DNA of 64,000 nucleotides, taken from positions 186,001 to 250,000 of the forward strand of contig NZ_AJHJ01000004.1 of assembly GCF_000257645.1 (NCBI RefSeq), given 5' to 3'. How positions within the stretch are numbered: position 1 is the stretch's first letter; every line of letters starts with the position of its first letter. The position numbers and the translations under genes are program-made. Of the stretch, positions 18,603 through 28,015 are shown one piece after another. The notes beneath the pieces were generated by a model, which was given only the letters and a program-made list of their open reading frames with translations, was not told where the DNA came from and did not search any database. This DNA comes from Serratia sp. M24T3. GTDB lineage: Bacteria; Pseudomonadota; Gammaproteobacteria; Enterobacterales; Enterobacteriaceae.

Positions 18603-21011
18603 ATGCCCAAACCGATATTTAAGCAGGACAGTTTTGTGGCGGCTTTAACCCGTCAATGGCAGGCTTTTGGACTGACATCCGCTGGCGATATGACCCGGCA
18701 TCAATGGTGGCATGCGGTCAGTGCCGCACTGGCTGAACAATTACCCCCTCGCCCAGACAGCGGTAAGGCGAGTAAAAAAGTTAAACGACACGTTAACTAT
18801 ATTTCGATGGAGTTTCTGGTTGGCCGCCTCACGGGCAATAATTTGATTAATCTGGGTTGGTACGATCAGGTTTCCAAAACATTGGAAAGATATGACATCA
18901 ATCTTACGGACCTGCTTGAAGAGGAAATTGACCCGGCGCTAGGCAATGGCGGGCTGGGAAGGTTGGCGGCCTGTTATCTCGATGCGATGGCCTCCGTGGG
19001 GCAACCTGCTATCGGTTACGGCCTAAACTACCAATATGGTCTCTTTCGTCAGAGTTTTGTCGATGGCAGGCAGCATGAAGCCCCGGACGACTGGCAGCGC
19101 AATGCCTATCCTTGGTTTCGGCATAACAGCGCGCTGGGGGTAGATGTCGGTATTGGCGGCAAAATTATCAAAAATGAAAGCGGTAAATCCTATTGGAAAC
19201 CCGATTTTATCTTACGCGGCGAAGCCTGGGATCTACCGGTTATCGGCTATCGAAATGGCGTGACTCAGCCGCTGCGACTGTGGGAGGCGACTCACCCGCA
19301 GCCTTTCGATTTGGAAAAATTTAACGACGGGAAATTTTTGCTCGCCGAACAGCAGGGCATCGATGCAGCCAAGCTGACTAAAGTGCTTTATCCCAATGAT
19401 AACCATGACGAAGGCAAGCGGCTGCGTCTAATGCAGCAATACTTCCAGTGTGCGTGCTCGGTGGCCGACATTTTACGCCGCCATCATTTTCTTGGACGAA
19501 ATATCCATGAACTTCCGGACTACGAGGTGGTTCAGCTCAACGACACCCATCCGACCATTGGTATTCCTGAAATGCTGCGCGTACTGATTGATGAACATCA
19601 GCTCAGTTGGGACGATGCGTGGCACATCACCAGCCGCACTTTCGCTTATACCAACCATACCCTGATGCCTGAAGCGTTGGAAACCTGGAACGAAAAGCTG
19701 GTGCGCAGCCTGTTGCCGCGACATTTCGTCATTATTAAGCAAATTAACGCCAACTTTAAGAAACTTGTCGATCAGCACTGGCCAGGAAACGAAGCGGTAT
19801 GGGCCAAACTGGCCGTACATCACGATAAGCAAGTGCGCATGGCCAACTTATGCGTAGTAGCTGGTTTTGCGGTAAACGGCGTAGCGGCGCTGCATTCGGA
19901 TCTGGTAGTAAAAGACCTTTTCCCTGAATATCACCAGCTGTGGCCGGAAAAATTCCATAATGTGACTAACGGCATTACTCCCCGCCGTTGGCTTAAGCAA
20001 TGTAATCCCGAGCTTTCAGCTTTAATCGATGAAACGCTGAAAACTGAATGGGTTACCGATTTAGATGCGTTAAAAGGGTTGGAAGCCAGCCTAAAAGATA
20101 AAAAATTCTGTAAACGCTATCGAAAGATCAAGCATGACAACAAGCTGCGGCTGGCTGAATACGTCAAGCTTCATACTGGCATCGTCATTAATCCCGACGC
20201 CATTTTTGATGTGCAAATCAAGCGCCTGCACGAGTACAAGCGGCAACATCTTGCGTTGCTGTACATCATTTACCTTTATCACCAGGTCCGTAGCAACCCT
20301 AAACTTGATATCGTGCCACGCGTGTTCCTGTTCGGTGCAAAAGCGGCACCGGGCTATTATCTGGCAAAAAATATTATCTTTGCTATCAATCAGGTAGCGA
20401 AGAAGATCAACAACGATCCGTTGGTGGCCGATCGTATCAAAGTGGTGTTTATACCCGATTATCGGGTTTCTGTTGCCGAGCTGATGATTCCGGCGGCGGA
20501 TGTGTCTGAGCAGATTTCTACCGCCGGTAAAGAAGCCTCCGGCACTGGCAATATGAAGCTGGCGCTTAACGGCGCGCTCACCGTGGGCACGCTGGACGGC
20601 GCAAACGTCGAAATCGCCGAGCAAGTGGGTGAAGACAATATCTTTATTTTCGGTAATACCGTCGATCAGGTTAAGGCGATATTGAAGAAGGGATACAAGC
20701 CGAAAACGATAGTTAAAAAAGATAAGCATCTCAAGGCGATACTGGACGAGCTGGCCAGCGGTTTCTATAGCAATGGTGATAAAAAGGCCTTCGAACCGAT
20801 GCTGACAAGCCTGCTGGAAGGGGGCGATCCGTATCTGGTTCTGGCTGATTTTGCCGAGTATTGCGAAGCGCAGGCAAAAGTCGACCAGCTTTATCGCGAT
20901 CGCGATGAATGGACACGAAAAACCATCCTCAATACGGCGCGCGTGGGTATGTTTAGCGCTGACCGGTCCATTCGCGATTATCAGCAGCGTATTTGGCAAG
21001 CTAAACGCTAA
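18603..21011 (+). CDS. malP: Maltodextrin phosphorylase MalP
   Basis: PLP-dependent GT35 enzyme that phosphorolyses linear maltodextrins to glucose-1-phosphate. 802 residues (E. coli 797). [35 protein letters not shown] and the PLP-lysine segment [16 protein letters not shown] are visible. The sequence is closer to E. coli MalP than to GlgP ([19 protein letters not shown]). The ATG at 18603 (MPKPIF) is chosen by homology; alternatives lie at 18576 and 18540. It forms an operon with malQ, 9 bp downstream. malT is not adjacent and I find no clear MalT boxes upstream. Confidence 0.95.
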   Translation: MPKPIFKQDSFVAALTRQWQAFGLTSAGDMTRHQWWHAVSAALAEQLPPRPDSGKASKKVKRHVNYISMEFLVGRLTGNNLINLGWYDQVSKTLERYDINLTDLLEEEIDPALGNGGLGRLAACYLDAMASVGQPAIGYGLNYQYGLFRQSFVDGRQHEAPDDWQRNAYPWFRHNSALGVDVGIGGKIIKNESGKSYWKPDFILRGEAWDLPVIGYRNGVTQPLRLWEATHPQPFDLEKFNDGKFLLAEQQGIDAAKLTKVLYPNDNHDEGKRLRLMQQYFQCACSVADILRRHHFLGRNIHELPDYEVVQLNDTHPTIGIPEMLRVLIDEHQLSWDDAWHITSRTFAYTNHTLMPEALETWNEKLVRSLLPRHFVIIKQINANFKKLVDQHWPGNEAVWAKLAVHHDKQVRMANLCVVAGFAVNGVAALHSDLVVKDLFPEYHQLWPEKFHNVTNGITPRRWLKQCNPELSALIDETLKTEWVTDLDALKGLEASLKDKKFCKRYRKIKHDNKLRLAEYVKLHTGIVINPDAIFDVQIKRLHEYKRQHLALLYIIYLYHQVRSNPKLDIVPRVFLFGAKAAPGYYLAKNIIFAINQVAKKINNDPLVADRIKVVFIPDYRVSVAELMIPAADVSEQISTAGKEASGTGNMKLALNGALTVGTLDGANVEIAEQVGEDNIFIFGNTVDQVKAILKKGYKPKTIVKKDKHLKAILDELASGFYSNGDKKAFEPMLTSLLEGGDPYLVLADFAEYCEAQAKVDQLYRDRDEWTRKTILNTARVGMFSADRSIRDYQQRIWQAKR

Positions 21012-21020
21012 GGAGCAGGC

Positions 21021-23099
21021 ATGCGGGGTGATGAACTCGAACTGGCGGCAAAGCGGGCCGGGATTCTTGACAGCTTTATTAATATGGTCGATGAAGAGCA
21101 AACCGTTTCTGACGAGACCAAGCTGGCTTTGCTGGAAGCGATGGGGCGCGACGAACAGGTGCCAGATACCGGTCCGTTACCGTCGGTAAAAGTGTTTAAA
21201 ACCGGTGAGCCGATAAGCCTGGAGCCGCGCGGCAAGGGCATTTACCAGTGGCAACTCACGCTGGAAAATGGTGACAGTGAAGCGGGAGAAGGCACCTTTG
21301 GTGAACGGCTCGAGCTGGGTGGCAATCTGGTTTTAGGCTATCACCAGCTGACGCTGAGCTGGAAAAAAGAAATCTGGCACTGCCGGGTGATTATTACTCC
21401 TGTTCGCTGCTATGAGCCTGAGGCTTTAATTAATGATGAAAAGCTTTGGGGCGCCTGCGTGCAGCTTTACACGCTGCGCTCGGATAATAACTGGGGCGTG
21501 GGTGATTTTGGCGATTTAAAACAGATGGTTAAACAGTTGGGGGAGCGCGGTGGGGCATTTATCGGCCTTAACCCGATTCACGCGCTGTATCCCGCTAATC
21601 CTTCCAGTGCTAGTCCGTATAGCCCCTCGTCTCGCCGCTGGCTCAATGTCACCTACATTGACGTCAATGCGATTGAAGAATTTAGTCGCAGTAAAGAAGC
21701 ACAGCGCTGGTGGAAAAGTGCAGCAACCCGGCGGGCGCTGGAAAAAGTGCGCAGCGTCGAAAATGTCGATTACGAAAAAGTCATGGACCTTAAAATCAAA
21801 GGCTTGCAACTAGCGTGGGCAGAATTTTCCAACATAGCCGATGCCAGCCCGCGTAAGCGTGATTTCCAGGACTTTGTATTACTTGGCGGGGAAAGCCTGC
21901 GACAACAGGCGGTGTTCGATGCGCTGCATGTGCATCTACGAAAGATGGATGACAGTCTTTGGGGCTGGCCGGTCTGGCCCAAGGCTTATCGCGATCCCCA
22001 GTCCTCTCGGGTCAAGGAATTTTGCACGGAATATCATCATCAGGTGGAATTTTACCTGTGGCTGCAATGGCTGGCACATACCCAGTTTGCCGAGTCTTAT
22101 CAAGCCAGTCTGGAGCTCAAAATGCCCATCGGGCTGTATCGTGATTTGGCCGTGGGCGTGGCGGAGGGCGGTGCGGAAACCTGGTGTAATCGCGCACTTT
22201 ATTGCCTTGGCGCAACTGTAGGCGCGCCGCCGGATGTGTTAGGGCCGCAGGGGCAGAACTGGGGATTACCGGCCATGGACCCAAACGTCATGCGTAGCCG
22301 GGCCTATCAGCCGTTTATTGATTTACTGCGCGCCAATATGAGTGATTGCGGTGCGCTGCGTATCGACCACGTTATGGGGCTATTGCGCCTGTGGTGGATA
22401 CCAAAAGATAAAACCGCCGCAGCGGGAGCCTATGTCAGTTACCCCCTGAGTGATCTTTTAGGAGTGTTGGCGCTGGAAAGCCATCGTCATCAGTGCATGG
22501 TGATAGGCGAAGATCTCGGCACGGTGCCGAAAGAGATTGTTGCCAGCCTGCGGGACAGCGGGGTGTATTCGTACAAGGTGCTGTATTTCGAACACGACAA
22601 ACAGCGGGTTTATCTGGCCCCTGAAAAGTATGTCGTGCAGGCGATGGCGACTGTAACGACGCACGACCTCCCAACGCTGCGCGGTTACTGGCAGGGGGAT
22701 GATTTGACATTGGGTGAGAAACTGGGGATTTATCCCGATGCCTCAGTGTTGGCCGATTTGCGGCTGGATCGTGCCAAAACCCGGCAATCGCTGCTGGATG
22801 CGCTTCATCTTCATCACTGTGTTCCTAAAAAATTCGGTAAACACGCCGAGAAAATGGAGATGAATGAGACCTTAAATAGAGGGTTACAGCGTTATCTGGC
22901 TATCAGTTCCAGTGCGTTGCTGGGCCTGCAGCCCGAAGACTGGCTTGATATGAATACGCCGGTTAACGTGCCGGGAACGAATACAGAATACCCAAACTGG
23001 CGGCGTAAGTTGAGGGTATCGCTGGAGGAGATGTTCAGCAATGAGCATATCAATCTGTTGTTGAAAGATTTGGATCGCAGCAGAAAGGGAGTGAAGTAA
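21021..23099 (+). CDS. malQ: 4-alpha-glucanotransferase (amylomaltase) MalQ
   Basis: GH77 enzyme that disproportionates maltodextrins, releasing glucose and giving longer chains for MalP. 692 residues (E. coli 694). The nucleophile segment GALRIDHVMGLLRLWW, GEDLGTVPKEI with the acid/base glutamate, and TTHDLPTLRGYWQG are visible. AAGGAG precedes the ATG at 21021. Second gene of malPQ; it converges on nfuA. Confidence 0.96.
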   Translation: MRGDELELAAKRAGILDSFINMVDEEQTVSDETKLALLEAMGRDEQVPDTGPLPSVKVFKTGEPISLEPRGKGIYQWQLTLENGDSEAGEGTFGERLELGGNLVLGYHQLTLSWKKEIWHCRVIITPVRCYEPEALINDEKLWGACVQLYTLRSDNNWGVGDFGDLKQMVKQLGERGGAFIGLNPIHALYPANPSSASPYSPSSRRWLNVTYIDVNAIEEFSRSKEAQRWWKSAATRRALEKVRSVENVDYEKVMDLKIKGLQLAWAEFSNIADASPRKRDFQDFVLLGGESLRQQAVFDALHVHLRKMDDSLWGWPVWPKAYRDPQSSRVKEFCTEYHHQVEFYLWLQWLAHTQFAESYQASLELKMPIGLYRDLAVGVAEGGAETWCNRALYCLGATVGAPPDVLGPQGQNWGLPAMDPNVMRSRAYQPFIDLLRANMSDCGALRIDHVMGLLRLWWIPKDKTAAAGAYVSYPLSDLLGVLALESHRHQCMVIGEDLGTVPKEIVASLRDSGVYSYKVLYFEHDKQRVYLAPEKYVVQAMATVTTHDLPTLRGYWQGDDLTLGEKLGIYPDASVLADLRLDRAKTRQSLLDALHLHHCVPKKFGKHAEKMEMNETLNRGLQRYLAISSSALLGLQPEDWLDMNTPVNVPGTNTEYPNWRRKLRVSLEEMFSNEHINLLLKDLDRSRKGVK

Positions 23100-23120
23100 C
23101 AAAGGATTTAGAAAAACATC

Positions 23121-23141
23121 CCCCCACTTTTACAGTGGGGG
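23121..23141. terminator. Hairpin between malQ and nfuA
   Basis: CCCCCACT (23121-23128) / AGTGGGGG (23134-23141), a perfect 8-bp stem with a 5-nt loop. On the minus strand it is followed by GATGTTTTTC, which suits termination of nfuA; on the plus strand no T tract follows. Position 21 bp after malQ suggests it serves both genes. Confidence 0.6.
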
Positions 23142-23148
23142 AAGGCCA

Positions 23149-23216
23149 GATCAGGAGTGCAAGTAACGGAAACTTGCCAGAGTTTATTCCTGATCTAATC
23201 CGCCCCGAAGCAGGGA
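23149..23216. other. Structured intergenic stretch between malQ and nfuA
   Basis: GATCAGGA (23149-23156) pairs with TCCTGATC (23188-23195). Nested inside is GCAAGT (23159-23164) / ACTTGC (23172-23177). A third stem follows: CCGCCCC and GGGACGG with one mismatch, around 23200-23219. It is not a tRNA and I recognise no known RNA family. It may be part of the nfuA 3' UTR or an unnamed repeat. Confidence 0.4.
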
Positions 23217-23226
23217 CGGGATCGTA

Positions 23227-23802
23227 TTAGTAGAACGAGTGCTCGCCGCGCTGGTGTTCAGTCAGATCGCGCACGCCCTTGAGTTCAGGGAAAGACTGCA
23301 ACAGCTCTTTTTCAATGCCGTCTTTCAAAGTGACATCAATCATGGAACAGCCATTACAGCCGCCGCCAAATTGCAGAACAGCAATGCCGTCGTCGGTGAT
23401 TTCCATCAAAGAAACGCGGCCGCCGTGGCTGGCAAGTTGTGGATTAACCTGCGACTGCAGCTGATATTCAACGCGTTCCATCAACGGTGCGTCGTCGGAA
23501 ACTTTACGCATTTTAGCATTCGGCGCTTTCAGCGTAAGCTGTGAGCCGAGCTGATCGGTTACAAAGTCGATCTCTGCTTCATGCAGATAAGGTGCGCTCA
23601 GTTCATCAACAAAAGCGGAAAGCCTTTCGAATTTCAGCTCTGTATCCGTGGCTTCCACGGCGTCGGGTGGGCAGTAAGAAACACCGCACTCTGCAGTTGG
23701 CGTACCGGGATTAATCACAAATACGCGGATCTGGGTGCCTTCTTCCTGGTTTGCCAAAAGCTTGGCAAAGTGCTCTTGGGCAGCATCGGTAATAATGATC
23801 AT
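23227..23802 (-). CDS. nfuA: Fe-S cluster carrier NfuA
   Basis: Carries [4Fe-4S] clusters to target apoproteins, especially under oxidative stress or iron limitation. 191 residues, as in E. coli. A degenerate A-type domain (1-95) precedes the Nfu domain with the cluster ligands in GGGCNGCSM (Cys149 and Cys152). It is the neighbour of gntX and bioH, the usual arrangement; BioB-type Fe-S maturation may link it functionally to bioH. Confidence 0.97.
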   Translation of the reverse strand: MIIITDAAQEHFAKLLANQEEGTQIRVFVINPGTPTAECGVSYCPPDAVEATDTELKFERLSAFVDELSAPYLHEAEIDFVTDQLGSQLTLKAPNAKMRKVSDDAPLMERVEYQLQSQVNPQLASHGGRVSLMEITDDGIAVLQFGGGCNGCSMIDVTLKDGIEKELLQSFPELKGVRDLTEHQRGEHSFY

Positions 23803-23837
23803 AGCATTGGCTCAATAGTTGACTACTCCAGTCGGTT

Positions 23838-23867
23838 ATAATACGCCCTTTAACAGACTGACTACAA
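23838..23867 (-). promoter_or_regulatory. Predicted promoter of nfuA
   Basis: On the minus strand: -35 TTGTAG (23867-23862), an 18-nt spacer and -10 TATTAT (23843-23838), about 35 bp before the nfuA start. It overlaps the last codons of gntX. Confidence 0.45.
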
Positions 23868-24545
23868 GGTGCGGCAAATGCACCAAATCTGTAACGATGC
23901 AATATCCTCTTTATTCAGTATCTTAGCGACTTCGCTAATTGTGCTGCCGGTAGTGACTACGTCATCAATCAAGGCGATATGTTTTCCTGCCAACCTTTGA
24001 GTGCAACAAAATGCCCGCTGTAAATTTCGTTTCCTTTCTCTTTCTGAAAGCTTTTGCTGCGATGGCGTAGCGCGTTGTCTTTGCAGCGCGGCGGGAAAAT
24101 ATTCACAGCCCAGCCAGCGCGCAAGAGGGCGGGCGAGCAGGTCCGACTGATTGTAGCCGCGCTGGCGATAACGGCGCAGATGCAACGGAATGCTGAGTAC
24201 AATCTGCGGCCTGACTACGCTTCCTTCGCGCCAGCGTTCCAGCCAGCGCATCAGGAAAAGTCTGGCCAGTGGCACGGCGAGCTCCGGGACAGCCGAAAAC
24301 TTGAAGCGCAACAGCAATGTGCTGATAGGCGGCTGGTACAGCTGGGCAAAAATCAGCGCTTGCCACCCCGGCGGCTTGAGCTGGCAGCGGCCACAGGCTT
24401 GCCCCGCGTCGCCGCCAGGCAGCCCGCAGCAGGGACAACACACAGGAATAATTGGCAACTGGCGAAGGCACAGGCTACAAATCCCGTGTTTCGCTAACTG
24501 CAAAGGTTGCTGGCAGAGCCAACATCGACTGGCAAGGGTAAACAT
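23862..24545 (-). CDS. gntX: ComF/GntX-family phosphoribosyltransferase-like protein
   Basis: 227 residues, equal to E. coli GntX. The N-terminal cysteine-rich zinc-finger-like part (CWLCQQPL, CSLCLRQ, CCPCCGLP, CGRCQ; residues 8-57) is followed by a PRTase domain with the PRPP-binding motif IALIDDVVTTGST (about 190-202). Homologue of ComF, required for DNA uptake in transformable bacteria and reported for use of extracellular DNA in E. coli. That role may connect with the hof genes at 53.8-57.5 kb. It is divergent from bioH. Confidence 0.93.
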   Translation of the reverse strand: MFTLASRCWLCQQPLQLAKHGICSLCLRQLPIIPVCCPCCGLPGGDAGQACGRCQLKPPGWQALIFAQLYQPPISTLLLRFKFSAVPELAVPLARLFLMRWLERWREGSVVRPQIVLSIPLHLRRYRQRGYNQSDLLARPLARWLGCEYFPAALQRQRATPSQQKLSERERKRNLQRAFCCTQRLAGKHIALIDDVVTTGSTISEVAKILNKEDIASLQIWCICRTL

Positions 24546-24596
24546 TATTGGTAGACTAATCCTTTAGTAAGCATCCACTGACAGGGACACTACAGT

Positions 24597-25379
24597 ATGA
24601 ATCGCCTCTATTGGCAGACTTTAGGTGAAGGTTCGCGCGATATTGTGCTGCTTCACGGATGGGGACTGAACGCGGAAGTGTGGCGTTACATTAGCGTTCG
24701 ATGGGCGCCGCATTTTCGCCTGCATCTGGTGGATTTGCCGGGCTATGGCCGCAGCCGCGATTTTGGTGCATTAACTTTGCCAGAGATGACCGAGACGGTG
24801 CTGGCACAGGCTCCGGAAAAAGCCGTGTGGATCGGCTGGTCGCTGGGGGGGCTGGTCGCCAGTCAGGCCGCTCTTGTTGCCCCACAAAGGGTTGACGCGC
24901 TGATAACTGTGGCCTCTTCACCGTGCTTTGCCGCTCAGGAAGATCATTGGCCCGGTATTCGCCCGGAAGTGTTGCACGGTTTTCAGCAGCAGTTGAGTGA
25001 GGATTTCAAACGCACCGTGGAGCGTTTTTTGGCATTACAAACTTTGGGAAGTGAAAGCGCGCGGCAGGATGCCAAGCTGCTGAAATCAATGGTGCTGGAT
25101 TTACCGTTCCCACCTGTCGAAGTGCTGAACAGCGGTCTGGAAATCCTTAAGCATGAAGATTTACGCACTGAGATGCAGGATCTCACGATGCCGTTCCTGC
25201 GTATTTATGGCGCGCTTGATGGCCTGGTGCCGCGCAAAATTATTCCATTGTTAGACCAGCTGTGGCCTCATTCGCCGTCGGCCAAAATCGAGAAAGCCTC
25301 ACACGCGCCGTTTATTTCGCATCCTGAGGCGTTTTCTTCGGCAGTAATCGATTTCTTGCATGACCATAATTTGATGTAA
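24597..25379 (+). CDS. bioH: Pimeloyl-ACP methyl ester carboxylesterase BioH
   Basis: Hydrolyses pimeloyl-ACP methyl ester to end the BioC-BioH pimelate pathway of biotin synthesis. 260 residues (E. coli 256), alpha/beta hydrolase. The catalytic triad is visible: Ser82 in GWSLGGL, Asp208 in YGALDGL, His236 in KASHAPF. The oxyanion region [10 protein letters not shown] is at 20-29. The start at 24597 gives the usual MNRLYWQT. Single gene, divergent from gntX. Confidence 0.96.
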   Translation: MNRLYWQTLGEGSRDIVLLHGWGLNAEVWRYISVRWAPHFRLHLVDLPGYGRSRDFGALTLPEMTETVLAQAPEKAVWIGWSLGGLVASQAALVAPQRVDALITVASSPCFAAQEDHWPGIRPEVLHGFQQQLSEDFKRTVERFLALQTLGSESARQDAKLLKSMVLDLPFPPVEVLNSGLEILKHEDLRTEMQDLTMPFLRIYGALDGLVPRKIIPLLDQLWPHSPSAKIEKASHAPFISHPEAFSSAVIDFLHDHNLM

Positions 25380-25491
25380 GTAATTCCCTGATTTTCTAAA
25401 AAGAATGCGCTGTATCACATAATAAAGGTTAAGTGACAGGCAACGATTTCTTTGATTGATAATTTCTATAAGTGATGAATACTCAATGAGG

Positions 25492-25604
25492 TAACGCCAG
25501 AAATTCGATAAATCTGTTCAACAGAATCATCAAGAGTCTGTGTCTCTGGGAGAAGCGCGGTATTTGAGCAGGAAGTTCATACCAACACGGACTGTCTGGC
25601 GTTA
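25492..25604. repeat. 113-bp segment bounded by a 10-bp inverted repeat
   Basis: TAACGCCAGA (25492-25501) is the exact reverse complement of TCTGGCGTTA (25595-25604). Inside is the palindrome TCTGTT-C-AACAGA (25513-25525). It lies in the 274-bp gap between bioH and the small periplasmic protein gene, ending 49 bp before that gene. It could be a 5' UTR structure, a small RNA or a miniature repeat element; I do not recognise it. Confidence 0.4.
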
Positions 25605-25653
25605 ACTGCCTTGAACGTTATTAAAAATAAATCACTCATAAAGAGGTAATGTC

Positions 25654-25923
25654 ATGAACTACAAAAAAGTGGTTGTTGCTGCCCTGTTGTTGGGGACTTT
25701 CTCTACTGGCGCGATGGCAGCCAAAGAAATCACCAGAGAGGAAGCGCAGAAAAATAACTACACCAGCATTGGTACAGTGTCCATCGACAACGAACAAACA
25801 GCCCCAATGGATGCTAAAAGAGCAATTAATAAATTAGCCGATGAAAAAGGCGGTAAATATTACGTTGTTATCGAAGCAAATACTGACAATAAAATCAGCG
25901 CAACTGCCGAAGTTTTTAAATAA
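25654..25923 (+). CDS. Small periplasmic protein of the YdgH/BhsA/McbA family (DUF1471)
   Basis: 89 residues. A signal peptide (KK, hydrophobic VVVAALLLG, cleavage after AMA at about 22) is followed by one DUF1471 domain (SIGTVSIDNE, MDAKRAINKLADEKGGKYYVVIEA, ISATAEVFK). E. coli relatives (BhsA, McbA, YhcN and others) are stress-induced periplasmic or outer-membrane proteins affecting biofilm and stress resistance. The exact member cannot be assigned. AAGAGG precedes the ATG and a strong terminator follows, so it is transcribed alone. It sits at the left edge of the accessory block that includes mdc. Confidence 0.88.
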   Translation: MNYKKVVVAALLLGTFSTGAMAAKEITREEAQKNNYTSIGTVSIDNEQTAPMDAKRAINKLADEKGGKYYVVIEANTDNKISATAEVFK

Positions 25924-25947
25924 TTACAGCGTGTAATGAACAGAACG

Positions 25948-25974
25948 GGCGAGCAAAATATTGCTCGCCTTTTT
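25948..25974 (+). terminator. Rho-independent terminator of the BhsA-like gene
   Basis: A perfect 9-bp stem GGCGAGCAA (25948-25956) / TTGCTCGCC (25961-25969), loop AATA, then five T (25970-25974), 25 bp after the stop. Confidence 0.95.
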
Positions 25975-26190
25975 AATTTGTATCTATAAATTCAAACATC
26001 AATATTTTCTCTTAATTCTCTAATAACCCTGCGACCCAACTCATTTATTGAATAAATAATATCCTAAGCCTGTTTGTACTCTACTCTCTAGTCATACACA
26101 TCATCTGAATACCGTATTTTTTGTGCGGCATTTCTCGTTTTAATATTTATAAAGCATTGAAAGTGATTAGTTTTATTTAACTGTTACTCT

Positions 26191-26229
26191 CAGGCTAACG
26201 ATAAGCCTGGCTCCTTGATTGATAGGAGC
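26191..26229 (+). promoter_or_regulatory. Tandem hairpins in the region upstream of mdcA
   Basis: CAGGCT (26191-26196) / AGCCTG (26204-26209) is followed directly by GCTCCT (26210-26215) / AGGAGC (26224-26229). They lie 120 bp before mdcA in a 428-bp AT-rich gap (25924-26351) that must carry the mdc promoter. They may be a leader structure or the tail of an unseen transcript; no T tract follows. MdcR sites are expected here but I cannot define them. Confidence 0.4.
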
Positions 26230-26351
26230 TTGAGGTGTTTCTAGACTAATTACAGCCAGTTAGATTTTTATAATTTTTATTTTTAATCGTAATAAATTTA
26301 TATATTCACGCAAATGTAGCTATTAATTGGTTAAACCCAGAGGTTTTAGGC

Positions 26352-28013
26352 ATGAAGCAATATTCACAGACGACGAAAGTCTGGGACACGCGACGCAGTG
26401 ATAAAAAACGGCGTATCGATAGTGTTCAGGCTGTGGCTCAAGGCAAGGTGTTACCCACCGATCAAATGACCGCGATTCTGGAAACCCTTATTGCTCCCGG
26501 CGATCGCGTGGTAATGGAAGGGAATAATCAGAAGCAGGCCGATTTTCTTTCCCGCATGCTTGCCAAAGCCAACCCCGAAAAATTACACGATCTGCATATG
26601 ATCATGCCCAGCGTCAGTCGGGCGGAACATCTTGATCTGTTTGAACGTGGGATCGCCCACAAGCTGGATTTTGCTTTTTCTGGCCCGCAGAGCCTGCGTA
26701 TCGCGCAGTTGCTGGAAGACGGGTTGATGGAAATCGGTGCTATCCATACTTATATCGAGCTTTACGCCCGTTTGTTTGTCGATCTGGTGCCGAATATTGC
26801 CCTGATCGCTGGATTTAAAGCCGATCGCAAAGGCAATCTTTATACCGGCCCAAGCACTGAAGATACCCCCGCGCTGGTGGAAGCTACGGCGTTTAAAAAT
26901 GGTCTGGTTATCGCGCAGGTGAATGAGTTGGTTGACGATGAAAACGATCTGCCGCGCGTTGATATCCCCGGTTCATGGATTGATTTTGTCGTCGTGGCTG
27001 ACAAACCGTTCTTTATCGAACCGCTGTTTACCCGCGATCCACGGCTGATTAAGCCGGTCCATGTATTGATGGGGATGATGGCTATCAAAGGGATTTATGC
27101 CAAACATCAGGTGCAATCGCTTAACCACGGGATTGGTTTTAACACTGCAGCCATCGAATTACTGTTGCCGACCTACGGCGAACAGCTGGGGCTGAAGGGC
27201 AAAATCTGCAAGCACTGGGCGCTGAATCCACACCCCACTCTGATCCCGGCAATTGAAAGCGGTTGGGTCGATACCGTGCACTGCTTCGGCGGTGAGTTAG
27301 GGATGGAGGATTATATTGCCGCGCGACCAGACGTGTTCTTTACCGGCTCCGATGGCTCGATGCGATCCAACCGCGCTTTTTGCCAACTTGCCGGACAATA
27401 TGCCGTTGATATGTTTATCGGATCGACGCTACAGGTTGACGGACTTGCCAACTCCTCGACGGTGACCAAAGGCCGTTTGGCCGGATTCGGTGGCGCGCCA
27501 AATATGGGCCACGATCCTCACGGTCGTCGTCATGCTACTCCCGCCTGGCTGGACATGATTGAAGAGCCTGATCCAATGACTCCAGGCCGCAAGCTGGTGG
27601 TGCAGATGGTCGAAACATTCCAGTCCGGCGGTAAACCTACTTTTGTCGAGAAACTCGAAGCCGTTGAGGTTGGCAAGCAGTCTGGCATGCCACTTGCGCC
27701 AGTGATGATTTACGGCGACGACGTAACCCACGTACTCACCGAAGAAGGGATTGCACATCTTCATCGCGCTCGTTCGCTGGAAGAGCGCCGGGCAATGGTT
27801 GCCGCTGTTGCCGGAATTACCGACGTTGGCTTAGGGGTTGATGCCAGGCGGGTCACCGAGCTGCGCAAGCAGGAGTTGGTGGTATTCCCGGAAGATATGG
27901 GCATTCGCCGCACCGATGCAACACGCTCGCTGTTGGCCGCTACCAGCGTCAGTGAGCTGGTTGACTGGTCGGGCGGGTTATATCACCCTCCGGCAAAATT
28001 CAGGAGCTGGTAA
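26352..28013 (+). CDS. mdcA: Malonate decarboxylase alpha subunit MdcA (malonyl/acetyl-ACP transferase)
   Basis: Transfers the carrier protein MdcC from acetyl to malonyl thioester in the biotin-independent malonate decarboxylase. 553 residues, typical of the family (about 550). The start KVWDTRRSDKKRRI and the segments GKICKHWALNPHPTLIP, HCFGGELGMEDY and MRSNRAFCQLAGQYAVDMFIGST are characteristic. First gene of mdcABCDE; mdcB begins 2 bp after its stop. Confidence 0.95.
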   Translation: MKQYSQTTKVWDTRRSDKKRRIDSVQAVAQGKVLPTDQMTAILETLIAPGDRVVMEGNNQKQADFLSRMLAKANPEKLHDLHMIMPSVSRAEHLDLFERGIAHKLDFAFSGPQSLRIAQLLEDGLMEIGAIHTYIELYARLFVDLVPNIALIAGFKADRKGNLYTGPSTEDTPALVEATAFKNGLVIAQVNELVDDENDLPRVDIPGSWIDFVVVADKPFFIEPLFTRDPRLIKPVHVLMGMMAIKGIYAKHQVQSLNHGIGFNTAAIELLLPTYGEQLGLKGKICKHWALNPHPTLIPAIESGWVDTVHCFGGELGMEDYIAARPDVFFTGSDGSMRSNRAFCQLAGQYAVDMFIGSTLQVDGLANSSTVTKGRLAGFGGAPNMGHDPHGRRHATPAWLDMIEEPDPMTPGRKLVVQMVETFQSGGKPTFVEKLEAVEVGKQSGMPLAPVMIYGDDVTHVLTEEGIAHLHRARSLEERRAMVAAVAGITDVGLGVDARRVTELRKQELVVFPEDMGIRRTDATRSLLAATSVSELVDWSGGLYHPPAKFRSW

Positions 28014-28015
28014 TC

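Noticed and set aside
20091-21101. 336-codon open frame antisense to malP
   Set aside because: Lies wholly over the conserved malP frame, lacks family features and a ribosome site; a shadow of codon usage.
23149-23216. tRNA or known riboswitch between malQ and nfuA
   Set aside because: The stems do not match a tRNA layout and nfuA is transcribed away from this site, so a 5' riboswitch does not fit.
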